Source: Chryseobacterium culicis (GTDB lineage: Bacteria; Bacteroidota; Bacteroidia; Flavobacteriales; Weeksellaceae). Taken from it: DNA of 64,000 bases. A program made the position numbers and the translations under genes. The first letter of the stretch is position 1. Every line of letters begins with the position of its first letter. The notes beneath the pieces were generated by a model. That model was not told the origin of the DNA. It ran no database searches and was given only the letters and a program-made list of their open reading frames with translations. Positions 8,725 to 20,337 of this stretch are shown here, piece by piece. The DNA lies in contig NZ_PCPP01000001.1 of assembly GCF_002979755.1 (NCBI RefSeq), positions 1,334,665 through 1,398,664 of the forward strand, given 5' to 3'.

Positions 8725-8744
8725 TTAATGATCCGGATCATTAA
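8725..8744. promoter_or_regulatory. 20-bp perfect palindrome, candidate operator
   Basis: TTAATGATCCGGATCATTAA is a perfect palindrome with no spacer. It lies between the DUF763 start (8681) and the stop of the Tet(X)-like gene (8765). It has no adjacent T-run, so it is unlike a terminator, and its place upstream of DUF763 suits an operator for a dimeric regulator. The regulator is unknown. Confidence 0.5.
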
Positions 8745-8764
8745 TTGTGCCGTTGAATCAGCAA

Positions 8765-9910
<1,146 letters not shown>

Positions 9911-9944
9911 TTATTATGCCACAAAATTCAGGAATGCAATTGTA

Positions 9945-10778
9945 TCATGCTTGTACAAATGCGACAAAATCATTGCTCATCGCTTGTTTTCTTTTTCTTG
10001 CTTCTCTTGCAAAAGCTGCAGGTGTAGAACCGCTGTATCGTTTAAATTCTCTGCTTAAGTGAGATTGATCAGTATATCCAAATTCCTGTGCAAGTGCCGC
10101 AATAGAAGTTTCAGGAGCATGCCATAAGCGGTTTCTGATCTGTTCAAAACGCATAATTCCGGAAACATCTTTTACAGTGTGTCCTGAAGACTGTTTGAAT
10201 CTTCTTTCTAATGTCCGAACTGTTGTATGAGCAGAATCAGCAACCTGGTTTACTGGAATAACTCCGTAATTTTTTCTCATAGCCGCACCAGCTTTGAAAA
10301 GCAGACTGTCTATGGTAATCTGTGAGTGTAATTTCAGAAAATATTGTTCTACCTGAAAGATAGCATCCTCTATTTTCCCCTGAGTAATAAGGTCATTCAA
10401 GGCAGATTGAAGCTTTGCAACGGGATGTTCAAACCTATGAATTGCGTTTTCTGTTTTTTCTGATGAAAGTCCCAATATATCAAAAATAGCCCATGGAAAA
10501 CACCTGATTCCGATGATTTCCAGTTGATTTTGAGCATAAAAAAGAGCAGGCTGATTGAGTAATCCCATGATAAACGGAGATGGTAAAGCCTGCAAAATTC
10601 CCTGATGAGAAATACTGCATCCGCTGCCAAAGTGAAAAATAATTTCAGCATAACCATCCGGCAGTACTGTAAATTCCGACAGTGCTTCTCCATAATCCCT
10701 TCTGTTATACCAAAAGCATTTTATGGTATCCTGAAGTTCTTCCGGGACTTCAAATTCCTGATGTATATTTGAAAACAT
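9945..10778 (-). CDS. AraC family transcriptional regulator
   Basis: A 277-residue regulator. The N-terminal effector or dimerisation half resembles DUF6597 (FWYNRRDYGEALSEFTVLPDGYAEIIFHFG). The C-terminal half carries the two AraC helix-turn-helix units, with IAALAQEFGYTDQSHLSREFKRYSG as the second. It stands directly upstream of, and in line with, the Tet(X)-like gene, so it is likely to control or at least be co-transcribed with it. The inducer is unknown. Confidence 0.87.
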   Translation of the reverse strand: MFSNIHQEFEVPEELQDTIKCFWYNRRDYGEALSEFTVLPDGYAEIIFHFGSGCSISHQGILQALPSPFIMGLLNQPALFYAQNQLEIIGIRCFPWAIFDILGLSSEKTENAIHRFEHPVAKLQSALNDLITQGKIEDAIFQVEQYFLKLHSQITIDSLLFKAGAAMRKNYGVIPVNQVADSAHTTVRTLERRFKQSSGHTVKDVSGIMRFEQIRNRLWHAPETSIAALAQEFGYTDQSHLSREFKRYSGSTPAAFAREARKRKQAMSNDFVAFVQA

Positions 10779-10814
10779 AATTTACTAAAAATCAGTTATG
10801 TTGTTTGAACAAAA

Positions 10815-11219
10815 TCAATCATGTGAATACAATGGCAGGTCTTTATGTTTTGCCTCATCATATTCTTCTTCGAAAGTGATTGTATTCCCAAAAGGATCAA
10901 TTACCGTAAAGGATACAGCGCCATAAAACGTTTTTTCGAGTCCCGGGCGGTTGTATTTATATTTTTTTTCAATCAGCTCCTTATGATATTCCGGAACGCC
11001 TTCACCCCAGATCGACACCTTTGTTCCAGGTGTTCCATCCCCATGATGTTCACTTAAATGGAAAATGATATTCTCTTTTTTCACTTCCATATAAACGGGT
11101 GTATTTTCTTCGAAATAATGTTCCCATACAATCTCAAATCCCAGCCAGTCTACATAAAATTCTTTTGTTTTCTGATAATCGAAAATTCTTAGTACAGGAA
11201 TAATCTTTTCTGCTTTCAT
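10815..11219 (-). CDS. glyoxalase superfamily protein (bleomycin-resistance-like)
   Basis: A 134-residue VOC protein of the bleomycin-binding (BLMA-like) subgroup: MKAEKIIPVLRIFDYQKTKE, FYVDWLGFEIVWEH, a central LSEHHGDGTPG, and DPFGNTITFEE at the end. The HHGDGTPG loop is typical of the glyoxalase-type BLM-resistance family. Resistance itself is not implied; most chromosomal members are untested. It is followed on the same strand by the AraC/Tet(X)-like pair. Confidence 0.85.
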   Translation of the reverse strand: MKAEKIIPVLRIFDYQKTKEFYVDWLGFEIVWEHYFEENTPVYMEVKKENIIFHLSEHHGDGTPGTKVSIWGEGVPEYHKELIEKKYKYNRPGLEKTFYGAVSFTVIDPFGNTITFEEEYDEAKHKDLPLYSHD

Positions 11220-11231
11220 TGGGAAATATTT

Positions 11232-11579
11232 TTATTGGTGTGACAGTATATTAATCAGTTTTTCAAATGGATCTTTAACAAAAAAACGGCGAACGCCCCA
11301 TTCCTCATTGGTCAATTCATAAGCGATTTCAAAACCAGCATCTTTCATTTTACCATAGATTTCATCTACGTTATCCACTTCAATGGAGAAATCAGGAACT
11401 TCTGTATCGTTTCCTCCCTGTTCGGCAAAGCTGATCTGAACTTTTGCCTCTTCGTTATTACCCAATGTTTTGATCCATCCATGATCCATCAAAACGTCCA
11501 GTTCCAGAATATCCTGATAAAACTGATTGGCTCTGGAAAGATCATTTGTTTTGATATTGGCTACGATTCTTTTTACCAT
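11232..11579 (-). CDS. VOC family protein
   Basis: A 115-residue single VOC domain: MVKRIVANIKTNDLSRANQF at the start, FYQDILELDVLMDHGW, and the closing strand RRFFVKDPFEKLINIL. It begins 12 bp upstream of the next VOC gene (10815-11219), so the pair is an operon. It is cytosolic, with unknown substrate. Confidence 0.87.
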   Translation of the reverse strand: MVKRIVANIKTNDLSRANQFYQDILELDVLMDHGWIKTLGNNEEAKVQISFAEQGGNDTEVPDFSIEVDNVDEIYGKMKDAGFEIAYELTNEEWGVRRFFVKDPFEKLINILSHQ

Positions 11580-11601
11580 TCTGACTGATTTTTCATTAAA
11601 A

Positions 11602-11639
11602 AAAGCCTTGTGAAATTACATAAAATTTCACAAGGCTTT
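11602..11639 (-). terminator. Rho-independent terminator of the 11665 hydrolase gene
   Basis: A 16-bp perfect stem (AAAGCCTTGTGAAATT with its complement) with a 6-nt loop is followed on the minus strand by a run of seven Ts. It separates the alpha/beta hydrolase gene from the VOC pair. Confidence 0.85.
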
Positions 11640-11664
11640 ATAAATTATTGTAGTATATATTCTG

Positions 11665-12354
11665 TTAAATTGAAGAAGCTGCGTCTAAAATCAGCTGAGT
11701 AACTTCTTCGGGATGCGAAGCCAATGAAGCATGTCCTGCATCCAGAGAGATTATTTTCTTAGGCTCAAGACGTTCTGCCATTTCTTTTTCTGTTTCTGCA
11801 GGGATCATACGGTCCTGCAATGAAATCTGATACCAACTTGGGCGTGTTTTCCATGCAGGTTCACCCGCTACATCCCCAAAACATTGTCCGTGAATAGGTT
11901 TTTGTGATAATGACATTACCAATGCCTTTTCATCATCTAAATCCTGGCAGAAAGCAGATTTAAATTCGTCATATTTAATCCATAAAAAGCCTTTGTTATC
12001 AGGATAAATACTTGCTCCGCCCGGTGACTCCCTTCTCCCTAAAAGAGACCCAAGACTATCTCCCGCATCAGGTGCAAAAGCAGCAATATAAACAAGCCCT
12101 ACTACTTTATCATGATGTCCAGCTCCTGAAATAACAGCACCCCCATAAGAATGTCCTACTAAAAGCACTTTCCCTTCCTGGGCATCAATAAGGTCTTTGG
12201 TCTTATTAATATCGTCCTGAAGCGAAGTTAATGGGTTCTGAACACTTCTTACTTTATACCCAGCTTTTGTCAATGAAGGGATAACGTATTGCCAGTGTGA
12301 ACCGTCTCCCCATGCTCCGTGTACCAAAATAATGGTCAAATCTTTTTGTTCCAT
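11665..12354 (-). CDS. alpha/beta hydrolase (EstC/salicylate-esterase-like)
   Basis: A 229-residue alpha/beta-hydrolase of the compact plant-esterase-like type. The oxyanion segment is VHGAWGDGSHW near residue 12, the nucleophile elbow is GHSYGG, and the late His is in DAGHASLASHPEEV. It starts directly with the core and lacks a signal peptide. Similar genes are annotated as alpha/beta fold hydrolases acting on small esters. A Crp/Fnr gene follows upstream on the same strand (12422-12997). Confidence 0.88.
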   Translation of the reverse strand: MEQKDLTIILVHGAWGDGSHWQYVIPSLTKAGYKVRSVQNPLTSLQDDINKTKDLIDAQEGKVLLVGHSYGGAVISGAGHHDKVVGLVYIAAFAPDAGDSLGSLLGRRESPGGASIYPDNKGFLWIKYDEFKSAFCQDLDDEKALVMSLSQKPIHGQCFGDVAGEPAWKTRPSWYQISLQDRMIPAETEKEMAERLEPKKIISLDAGHASLASHPEEVTQLILDAASSI

Positions 12355-12421
12355 AATGATTGTGTTAGAATTTGATGATGATAAAGCTACAGCTTAAAAC
12401 ATGAGTGGACGTTAACTTAAG

Positions 12422-12997
12422 TTAATTAACAATCCGGCTTCTTATACGGCTGAGCGACTGCTCTGTTACACCAAGATAACTGGCAATATGTTTCTGGGCT
12501 ATTTTCTGAAAGAGTGCAGGCTGTTTTTTGACCAGATTAAGGTATCTGTTTTCGGGGGAAAAACACAACAGATCATCAATCCGTTTCTTGGCATCCAGAT
12601 AGATCTTTTCACTCATCATTCTCCCGAATTGCTGCCAGTACGCTTCTTTTTTATATAAATCCTGCAAACTATCTTTACTCAGCAGTAAAATTTCACAGTT
12701 TTCCAGCGCCTGAATATTCATATTAGATACAGTATCGCAGAGAATACTTTCATAATCCGTAAAAAATTCATTCTCAAAATAGAATCCGAAATTGATTTCG
12801 CGTCCCTGATCATTGATATAGAAACTTCTGATGGTTCCTCTTTTAATAAAGCCCAGATACTTGCATTTTTCCCCTTGTTTTAGAAAAAAATCAGATTTTA
12901 AAAGTTTTGTATCATGAAGTAAAGCGTAGAATTCTTCAAAGTGATCTGAATCTACCTGAAAAAGTTCTCCATATTTCTTATAATTGTTAGACGTCAT
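12422..12997 (-). CDS. Crp/Fnr family transcriptional regulator
   Basis: A 191-residue regulator with a cyclic-nucleotide-binding-like barrel (FFLKQGEKCKYLGFIKRGTI) and a C-terminal HTH ending AQKHIASYLGVTEQSLSRIR. It has the same architecture as the genes at 6618 and 43510 and lacks Fe-S ligands. It stands upstream of the alpha/beta hydrolase gene on the same strand and may regulate it. Confidence 0.88.
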   Translation of the reverse strand: MTSNNYKKYGELFQVDSDHFEEFYALLHDTKLLKSDFFLKQGEKCKYLGFIKRGTIRSFYINDQGREINFGFYFENEFFTDYESILCDTVSNMNIQALENCEILLLSKDSLQDLYKKEAYWQQFGRMMSEKIYLDAKKRIDDLLCFSPENRYLNLVKKQPALFQKIAQKHIASYLGVTEQSLSRIRSRIVN

Positions 12998-13030
12998 TTG
13001 GTGTTTATTTGATTAGGTTTTATATTCAAA

Positions 13031-13062
13031 AAAAGCCTTGCAAAATTATTCACAAGGCTTTT
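13031..13062 (-). terminator. Rho-independent terminator of tpx
   Basis: The stem AAAAGCCTTG with CAAGGCTTTT closes a 12-nt loop and is followed on the minus strand by a T-run. It lies 18 bp beyond the tpx stop and shares its stem sequence with the terminator at 11602. Confidence 0.85.
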
Positions 13063-13080
13063 CTACAAAAAATTATTTTA

Positions 13081-13581
13081 TTATTTCAATGCGGCAAGAG
13101 CGGCATCGTAATTAGGCTCATTAGCAATTTCCGGAACCTGCTCCGTATATACTACTTTATTGTTTTCATCTGTTACAATCACAGCACGGCTCAATAATCC
13201 TTTCATAGGAGAATCTGTAATAGTCACTTCATAATCATCACCAAAGTTGCTTCTGAAATCTGAAAGTGTTTCCATATTATTCAAACCTTCAGCAGCACAG
13301 AATCTTCCTAATGCAAAAGGAAGGTCTTTAGAAACATTGATCACCACTGTATTATCAAGTTTTGAAGCTTCTTCATTAAATTTTCTGGAAGAAGCAGCGC
13401 AAGTAGGGGTATCAATACTTGGGAAAATATTGAATACTTTTTTCTTTCCTGCAAAAGTTTCAAGCGTTTTTACCGCTAATCCTGAATCTACCAGTGCAAA
13501 GTCTTTTACAGTAGTTCCTACAGATGGTAATGCTCCTATTGTGTGTACTTCGTTTCCTTTTAAAGTGATTGTCGTTGACAT
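13081..13581 (-). CDS. tpx: thiol peroxidase, cytosolic
   Basis: A 166-residue atypical 2-Cys peroxiredoxin of the Tpx family, which reduces hydrogen and alkyl peroxides with thioredoxin. The peroxidatic Cys lies in FPSIDTPTCAASSRKFNEE and the resolving Cys in GRFCAAEG, with ETLSDFRS and MKGLLSRAV also typical. It has no signal peptide. A -7 box TAAATTTG sits 23 bp upstream of the start. A second, exported paralogue is at 35551. Confidence 0.95.
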   Translation of the reverse strand: MSTTITLKGNEVHTIGALPSVGTTVKDFALVDSGLAVKTLETFAGKKKVFNIFPSIDTPTCAASSRKFNEEASKLDNTVVINVSKDLPFALGRFCAAEGLNNMETLSDFRSNFGDDYEVTITDSPMKGLLSRAVIVTDENNKVVYTEQVPEIANEPNYDAALAALK

Positions 13582-13603
13582 AATATTTATTTTTTTAGTT
13601 TTT

Positions 13604-13611
13604 CAAATTTA
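13604..13611 (-). promoter_or_regulatory. -7 promoter box of tpx
   Basis: TAAATTTG on the minus strand matches the Bacteroidota -7 consensus TAnnTTTG and lies 23 bp from the tpx ATG. No clear -33 box was picked out. Confidence 0.55.
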
Positions 13612-16161
<2,550 letters not shown>

Positions 16162-16182
16162 TTTTCGTTCTGATATACAATT

Positions 16183-16212
16183 AAAAGCTCCTTTTTTAAA
16201 GGGGCTTTTTTT
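16183..16212 (+). terminator. Rho-independent terminator of icd
   Basis: AAAAGCTCC pairs with GGGGCTTTT (one G-T pair, extended inside by TTT/AAA) and a T-run follows, 22 bp beyond the icd stop. Confidence 0.8.
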
Positions 16213-16230
16213 ATGGATATCATCTCCATG

Positions 16231-16289
16231 TTAAAACCACCCCGTCAAAAATTCTTTGAATTTTTGCCACCCCTCCGAAGGAGGGGAAT
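16231..16289 (+). repeat. dispersed intergenic element, family 1
   Basis: The copy is nearly identical to those at 22809 and 62252: ACCACCCCGTC, the inverted repeat CAAAAATTC-TTT-GAATTTTTG, then CCCCTCC-GAA-GGAGGGG and AAT. It lies between icd and the HxlR gene, downstream of both. Confidence 0.8.
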
Positions 16290-16325
16290 ACTGAACACAT
16301 ACTTACTCATCAAAGTCCAGCGCGT

Positions 16326-16399
16326 CCCTAATCCCTAATCCCTAATCCCTAATCCCTAATCCCTAATCCCTACAACCCGCTACCTAACATCCGCTACCT
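16326..16399. repeat. heptanucleotide tandem array running into the HxlR stop codon
   Basis: CCCTAAT is repeated 6.7 times (16326-16372). Period-7 words then continue (ACAACCC, GCTACCT, AACATCC, GCTACCT) to 16399, so the array covers the stop codon of the HxlR gene at 16394-16396. The layout (CCCTAAT array, then a ...CAACC... joint, then TACCT-type heptads into a minus-strand stop) repeats at 22915-22976. Confidence 0.85.
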
Positions 16400-16729
16400 A
16401 TCCTCCACAATCACTCTCCTATGCGCTCTCCCCCAGTTGATCATTTCCTGAATGATATTTCCGAAGGTGCGGCAATATTCTGTGGGTTCATATTCTATCA
16501 GAACAGGTGTTTCCGGATAAACGGTGCGTTTTACCAGCTTATTCAGTTCCATATCTTTCAGTTCTTTTGAAAGCATTCTGGTGGTAATTCCGGGAATACT
16601 GCGTTCAATTTCCCTGAAACGTCTGTTTCCGTTACAAAGTGAGTTGATTACAGGAATTCGCCATTTCCCTCCAATAAAATAAAGGGTGTCCTGCAGTGCT
16701 CTAAGTTCTTCGTTTTGATCTCTTTCCAT
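16394..16729 (-). CDS. HxlR family transcriptional regulator
   Basis: A 111-residue winged-helix regulator of the HxlR family. It shows LYFIGGKWRIPVINSLCNGN, RFREIERSIPGITTRMLSKEL and LVKRTVYPETPVLIEYEPTE, the family's core. No Cys is present in the N-terminal part where redox-sensing HxlR members carry one; a single Cys lies in SLCNGN. The start ATG at 16729 is chosen over an upstream TTG. It is divergent from the SDR gene at 16830, with shared operator-like palindromes between them. Confidence 0.9.
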   Translation of the reverse strand: MERDQNEELRALQDTLYFIGGKWRIPVINSLCNGNRRFREIERSIPGITTRMLSKELKDMELNKLVKRTVYPETPVLIEYEPTEYCRTFGNIIQEMINWGRAHRRVIVEDR

Positions 16730-16752
16730 AGCTGCAAAGTTAAGTGATATCA

Positions 16753-16799
16753 CCAATGATATTGGTATACTATGTGATACTGATTACAAAAGTATACCA
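16753..16799. promoter_or_regulatory. divergent operator region for HxlR regulator
   Basis: Two symmetrical elements stand between the divergent genes: CCAAT-GAT-ATTGG (16753-16765) and the pair TGGTATACT (16763-16771) / AGTATACCA (16791-16799), perfect inverted arms 19 bp apart. The right arm overlaps a minus-strand -7 box (TACTTTTG, 16794 to 16787) and lies just upstream of the plus-strand -7 box (TAACTTTG, 16808-16815). This suits joint control of both genes by the HxlR protein. Confidence 0.65.
16787..16794 (-). promoter_or_regulatory. -7 promoter box of HxlR gene
   Basis: TACTTTTG on the minus strand fits TAnnTTTG and is 58 bp from the HxlR start. It overlaps the right operator arm, which suggests autoregulation. 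A second possible box, TAACTTTG, at 16741-16734 is too near the ATG to be convincing. Confidence 0.45.
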
Positions 16800-16807
16800 T
16801 TTTGAGA

Positions 16808-16815
16808 TAACTTTG
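16808..16815 (+). promoter_or_regulatory. -7 promoter box of the SDR gene
   Basis: TAACTTTG matches TAnnTTTG and is 14 bp upstream of the SDR ATG (16830). The operator arm at 16791-16799 lies between its -7 and the expected -33. Confidence 0.55.
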
Positions 16816-16829
16816 TCAAAAATTTTACA

Positions 16830-17576
16830 ATGAAAAAATTCAGTAATAAAGTAGCTCTTGTAACAGGAGGAAACAGTGGAATCGGATTCGCTGCGGCAAA
16901 AGAACTTATTTCAGAAGGAGCAACGGTCCTCATCACCGGAAGACGGAAAGAAGCTGTAGAAAAAGCGGCTCAGGAACTTGGAGCCATTCCATTCATTGCA
17001 GATCAGGCTAACCTTGATGATATTGATCTGCTGAAAAGAGAAGTAGAAAAAAAGTTTGGTAAAATAGATATTCTGTTCATCAATGCAGGCATTACCGGAA
17101 GTCTGACTCCTATTGAAAACATGGATGTCGAAAATTTTGATCAGGTAATGAATATTAATTTCAGAGGTGCTTATTTTACGTTAAGCAAATTCATTCCTTT
17201 ATTGAACGACGGTGCTTCTGTCATATTCTTATCATCTATTGTGGCTTCTACCTATAAACCCAACAGTTCAGCGTATCAGGCAAGCAAAGCCGCATTGAAT
17301 TCCATTGCAAAAACGGCAGCAGCAGAATTAGCACCGAGAAAAATCAGAGTGAATATGATAAGCCCCGGCCCTATAAAAACTGAGATCATGAGCAAGGCTG
17401 GACTGGATGAGGAAACGTTAAAAAATATTCAAAATCATCTCATTGATCAGATTCCATTGAAAAAAATGGGAGCAGCTGAAGAAATTGCCAAACTGGTTAC
17501 CTATTTGTCAGATGATCAGATCTCAAGTTATGTCACCGGAACCGAAATTGTGATAGACGGCGGTATTACTTTGTAA
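16830..17576 (+). CDS. SDR family oxidoreductase
   Basis: A 248-residue classical SDR. The cofactor motif GGNSGIG lies near residues 14-20, followed by RRKEAV (NADP-type basic residues after strand 2), NAG in FINAGITG, the catalytic Ser in FLSSIVAS, YQASKAA, and the C-terminal VTGTEIVIDGGITL. It resembles glucose/ribitol-dehydrogenase-like SDRs that are often paired with a divergent HxlR or TetR regulator and induced by electrophiles. The substrate is unknown. Confidence 0.92.
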   Translation: MKKFSNKVALVTGGNSGIGFAAAKELISEGATVLITGRRKEAVEKAAQELGAIPFIADQANLDDIDLLKREVEKKFGKIDILFINAGITGSLTPIENMDVENFDQVMNINFRGAYFTLSKFIPLLNDGASVIFLSSIVASTYKPNSSAYQASKAALNSIAKTAAAELAPRKIRVNMISPGPIKTEIMSKAGLDEETLKNIQNHLIDQIPLKKMGAAEEIAKLVTYLSDDQISSYVTGTEIVIDGGITL

Positions 17577-17591
17577 ATAACAGATTTAATC

Positions 17592-17622
17592 AAATCCCGG
17601 TCATTGTGTTACCGGGATTTTT
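17592..17622 (+). terminator. Rho-independent terminator of the SDR gene
   Basis: AAATCCCGGT and ACCGGGATTT form a 10-bp perfect stem with a 9-nt loop, followed by TTCTTG. It lies 15 bp after the stop. Confidence 0.8.
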
Positions 17623-17648
17623 CTTGTGTATTTTCGGAGTCAAAAATT

Positions 17649-17721
17649 CAGGATTCGCCTTTTGATTTGTCCGGATCAGCCTGTTTTCCGTTTCACAGGA
17701 GGTGCTGTCCACCTACTTTTG
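17649..17721 (+). promoter_or_regulatory. predicted LytTR-type operator and promoter, site A
   Basis: Half-sites GGATTCGCC (17651-17659) and CGGATCAGC (17672-17680) are spaced 21 bp start to start around TGATTTGTCC, with the -7 box TACTTTTG at 17714-17721. The whole block aligns without gaps to 21332-21404, upstream of the DUF1223 gene; TGATTTG begins 51 bp before the -7 box in both. Two 9-bp direct repeats one 21-bp period apart is the usual LytTR binding geometry, and the LytTR gene lies between the two sites. Confidence 0.55.
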
Positions 17722-17748
17722 AACCAGAAAATAAAAACAATACTCATT

Positions 17749-18729
17749 ATGGATACCGTAAAGAAAAAAAGAAATCCCATTGCCATAGTATTTCTGGCTA
17801 TATTAGGAATCTTCGGAGGATTGCAGCTATTCAGCAAACCTTTGGAAGGGAAACCGGTTACAGGAAAAATTGAAGCACCAAGGGAAGTGATCAGTATTCT
17901 TGAAAACTCATGCTTTAGCTGTCATTCCAACCAGCAAAATTTAAGTTGGTATGATAAAATTGCTCCTGTTTCCTGGGCCGTCAATAAAGATATTAAAAGA
18001 GCCAGAGAAGTCCTGAACTTTTCAGAATGGGGAAAATCTCCTGCTGAAAATCAGGGAAAAATGTACGCCATTCTCAATATGATGCAAAGCGGAAAAATGC
18101 CTCTTCATGAATATACTCTTCTTCATCCTTCGGCTAAAATCACTCAAAAAGATATTGAAACCATTAAAAAATATACCCTTTCATTATCCTCAGTAAGTCC
18201 ATCGGCTCAAAAAAGTACTGAAACCCCTCAAACCTCATCCATCGTACCCATGCCGGCATCAACAAAATTTCCGGTCTCTCCCAATGGAGTTCAATACACT
18301 CCTGATTTTAAAAACTGGAAAGTGATAAGTATGAGTACGCTCTTTGACCATTCTATCCGTGTCATTTATGGAAATGATATTGCTGTAAAAGCTGTGGAAA
18401 CAGAAAACTTTCACCCATGGCCAGACGGAAGTATCGTCGTAAAATCTGTATGGACGCAACAGGAAATGCCTGATGGAGAAATCAGACCCGGAAAATTTGT
18501 CAATGCACAGTTTATGGTAAAAGATTCCAGACAGTATAAAGATACTGAGGGTTGGGGGTTTGCAAAATTCTCAGGAAACGACCTCCATCCAACCGGAAAA
18601 ACAGCTTCTTTCGCCAAAGAATCCTGTATTGCCTGCCATAGACAATTAGCAGAAAAAACAGGTTATCTTTTTGATGTTCCCATGAAAGTAAATACCCAAA
18701 GATTAATCCAAAATTTACAGAAAAAATGA
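17749..18729 (+). CDS. haem-binding domain / cytochrome P460 family protein
   Basis: A 326-residue exported or membrane-anchored haem protein. An N-terminal membrane segment (IAIVFLAILGIFGGLQLF, about 12-29) is followed by a haem-binding domain with CFSCH and the YDKIAPVSWAVNKDI segment, a Ser/Thr/Pro linker, and a P460-type domain ending with a second CxxCH (CIACH). Both CxxCH motifs imply covalent c-type haem attachment outside the cytoplasm. The frame is open 41 codons upstream, but MDTVKKKRN at 17749 gives a proper membrane anchor and respects the promoter at 17714. The next gene overlaps by ATGA, so the two are translated together. Likely role: redox or peroxide/NO detoxification (inference). 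Confidence 0.85.
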   Translation: MDTVKKKRNPIAIVFLAILGIFGGLQLFSKPLEGKPVTGKIEAPREVISILENSCFSCHSNQQNLSWYDKIAPVSWAVNKDIKRAREVLNFSEWGKSPAENQGKMYAILNMMQSGKMPLHEYTLLHPSAKITQKDIETIKKYTLSLSSVSPSAQKSTETPQTSSIVPMPASTKFPVSPNGVQYTPDFKNWKVISMSTLFDHSIRVIYGNDIAVKAVETENFHPWPDGSIVVKSVWTQQEMPDGEIRPGKFVNAQFMVKDSRQYKDTEGWGFAKFSGNDLHPTGKTASFAKESCIACHRQLAEKTGYLFDVPMKVNTQRLIQNLQKK

Positions 18730-19169
18730 AAAATACAATCCTGATCTTACTGGTAAGCCTTATTTCACTTACCGCCTGCAGCAAAGAAAATAGTGATACA
18801 AATAATGGACTTTCAAGGGTTGTTTTTGACCCGGGCCAACTCAAATTCATTTCCAGTTCTTTAAATCCTAAGAAAGAAACGATGTCTGCTTTATACGGAA
18901 ATGAAAAAGCACTGGAATCTTTATCAAAGGAAACTCAAAAACCGGAAGCGGGTACCGTTATGAAACTGGTTACCTGGAAATATCATGAAAATCCTCAATA
19001 TATTGGCGGAACAATCACCGGAGAATTATTAAGTATTGAAACTGTTCAGGCTGATCATCTTGGAAATATTTCTTATGAAATTAAAAACGATCCGGCAAAA
19101 AGTACTTCTCCTGATAAAGAAGGAAGAATACAGTATTTTATGAGCTACCGACCAGTCAGCAGACCTTAA
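18726..19169 (+). CDS. lipoprotein, P460-associated
   Basis: A 147-residue predicted lipoprotein. The signal peptide is MKNTILILLVSLISLTAC with Cys18 as the lipidation site. The mature part has MSALYGNEKALESL, GTVMKLVTWKYHENPQYIGG and SIETVQAD, which resembles the cytochrome P460 fold core but has no CxxCH of its own. Its start codon overlaps the stop of the P460 gene (ATGA), so the two act together, probably as partner subunits at the periplasmic face. Confidence 0.8.
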   Translation: MKNTILILLVSLISLTACSKENSDTNNGLSRVVFDPGQLKFISSSLNPKKETMSALYGNEKALESLSKETQKPEAGTVMKLVTWKYHENPQYIGGTITGELLSIETVQADHLGNISYEIKNDPAKSTSPDKEGRIQYFMSYRPVSRP

Positions 19170-19323
19170 TAAAAGTAACCATAGGGTAACTTTTTGTAAA
19201 TCCTGAATTTTGCCTTTTAATAATGATCGTACTCTGTAAATGCATAAAAGTTTACGTTTCACTATTTATCATAATATTTTCAAGAAAAAACATTAATTTA
19301 ACCCTTTCAAATCAGCAGATTTC

Positions 19324-20337
19324 ATGCAACAGCAAAAAATAAAAATCTCACAGGCCATTATCTGGATAAGCTCTATTTTTCTGGGCATTTTATCTTCTGT
19401 ACCTCAGCTTGCATCCCATCAGTTCAACTGGAAAGAAGCCGTTGTCAACTCCGGAATTACGGCTGCATTTTCTGTCATCATGTGGTACATCAATATTTAC
19501 ATGCTGAACCGCACAAAAAAACGAAGACAGCATATTTCCTATTCAAGGTTGATGGTGATCCTGGGTTTTGGAATGGTGATTATGTTTGGCCTGGCCTGGA
19601 TTCAGCAGCTGATTCTTTCCCACATTAATTTTGGCCCGGTGATGCTGATGATTGAAGTAAGAGGAATTTTAATCAATCTGGTCTGCTATATGTTCCTGAA
19701 TCTTCTTCAGAACAATTATACAGGACAACAGGTACAGCTGGAACTGGAAAAGGTAAAAAGTGACAATCTTGGAGCTCAGTATGAACTGTTAAAACAGCAA
19801 ATCAATCCTCATTTTCTCTTCAACAGCCTGAATACGTTAAAACTGATGGCAGAAACCCGTGATGAAGAAACAGTGGACTTTATTGTGAAGCTTTCCGATT
19901 TTTACAGATTTACCCTCGAAAGCCGAAAATTAGACCTGATCAGTGTTCAGGAAGAAATGAAAATAGTAAATGCTTATCTTTTTCTTCAGAAAGCACGTTT
20001 TGGTGACGGCATTATGTTTACCAATGAGCTTGGAAAAGAAACCTGCTCTACTCTTATTCCTCCTTTTACGCTTCAGCTTCTGGTGGAAAATTGTATCAAG
20101 CATAATATTGTTTCACAAAGTAAACCTTTACATATTAAAATCTATACTGCTCACGGTAATATTGTGATTGAAAATCCGATACAGCGAAAAGTAAATACTG
20201 AAGATTCTTTGGGGGTTGGACTTGACAATATTAAAATGCGTTACAAACACTTGCTGGAAAAGGATATTACTATTCATTCAGACGAAAAAACATTTCAGAT
20301 AAAACTACCATTAATCCATGAATATAATCATTATTGA
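19324..20337 (+). CDS. sensor histidine kinase, LytS/YpdA type
   Basis: A 337-residue membrane histidine kinase. There are four likely membrane segments in residues 12-135 (e.g. IIWISSIFLGILSSVPQLAS, VILGFGMVIMFGLAWIQQL), a short coiled stretch, then the His_kinase domain with the phospho-acceptor His in QQINPHFLFNSLNTLKLM. A degenerate N box (LLVENCIKHNI) and G box (GVGLDNIKMRY) follow. No large periplasmic sensor is present, so the signal is likely sensed in or at the membrane. It overlaps the LytTR response regulator gene by 20 bp. Confidence 0.92.
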   Translation: MQQQKIKISQAIIWISSIFLGILSSVPQLASHQFNWKEAVVNSGITAAFSVIMWYINIYMLNRTKKRRQHISYSRLMVILGFGMVIMFGLAWIQQLILSHINFGPVMLMIEVRGILINLVCYMFLNLLQNNYTGQQVQLELEKVKSDNLGAQYELLKQQINPHFLFNSLNTLKLMAETRDEETVDFIVKLSDFYRFTLESRKLDLISVQEEMKIVNAYLFLQKARFGDGIMFTNELGKETCSTLIPPFTLQLLVENCIKHNIVSQSKPLHIKIYTAHGNIVIENPIQRKVNTEDSLGVGLDNIKMRYKHLLEKDITIHSDEKTFQIKLPLIHEYNHY

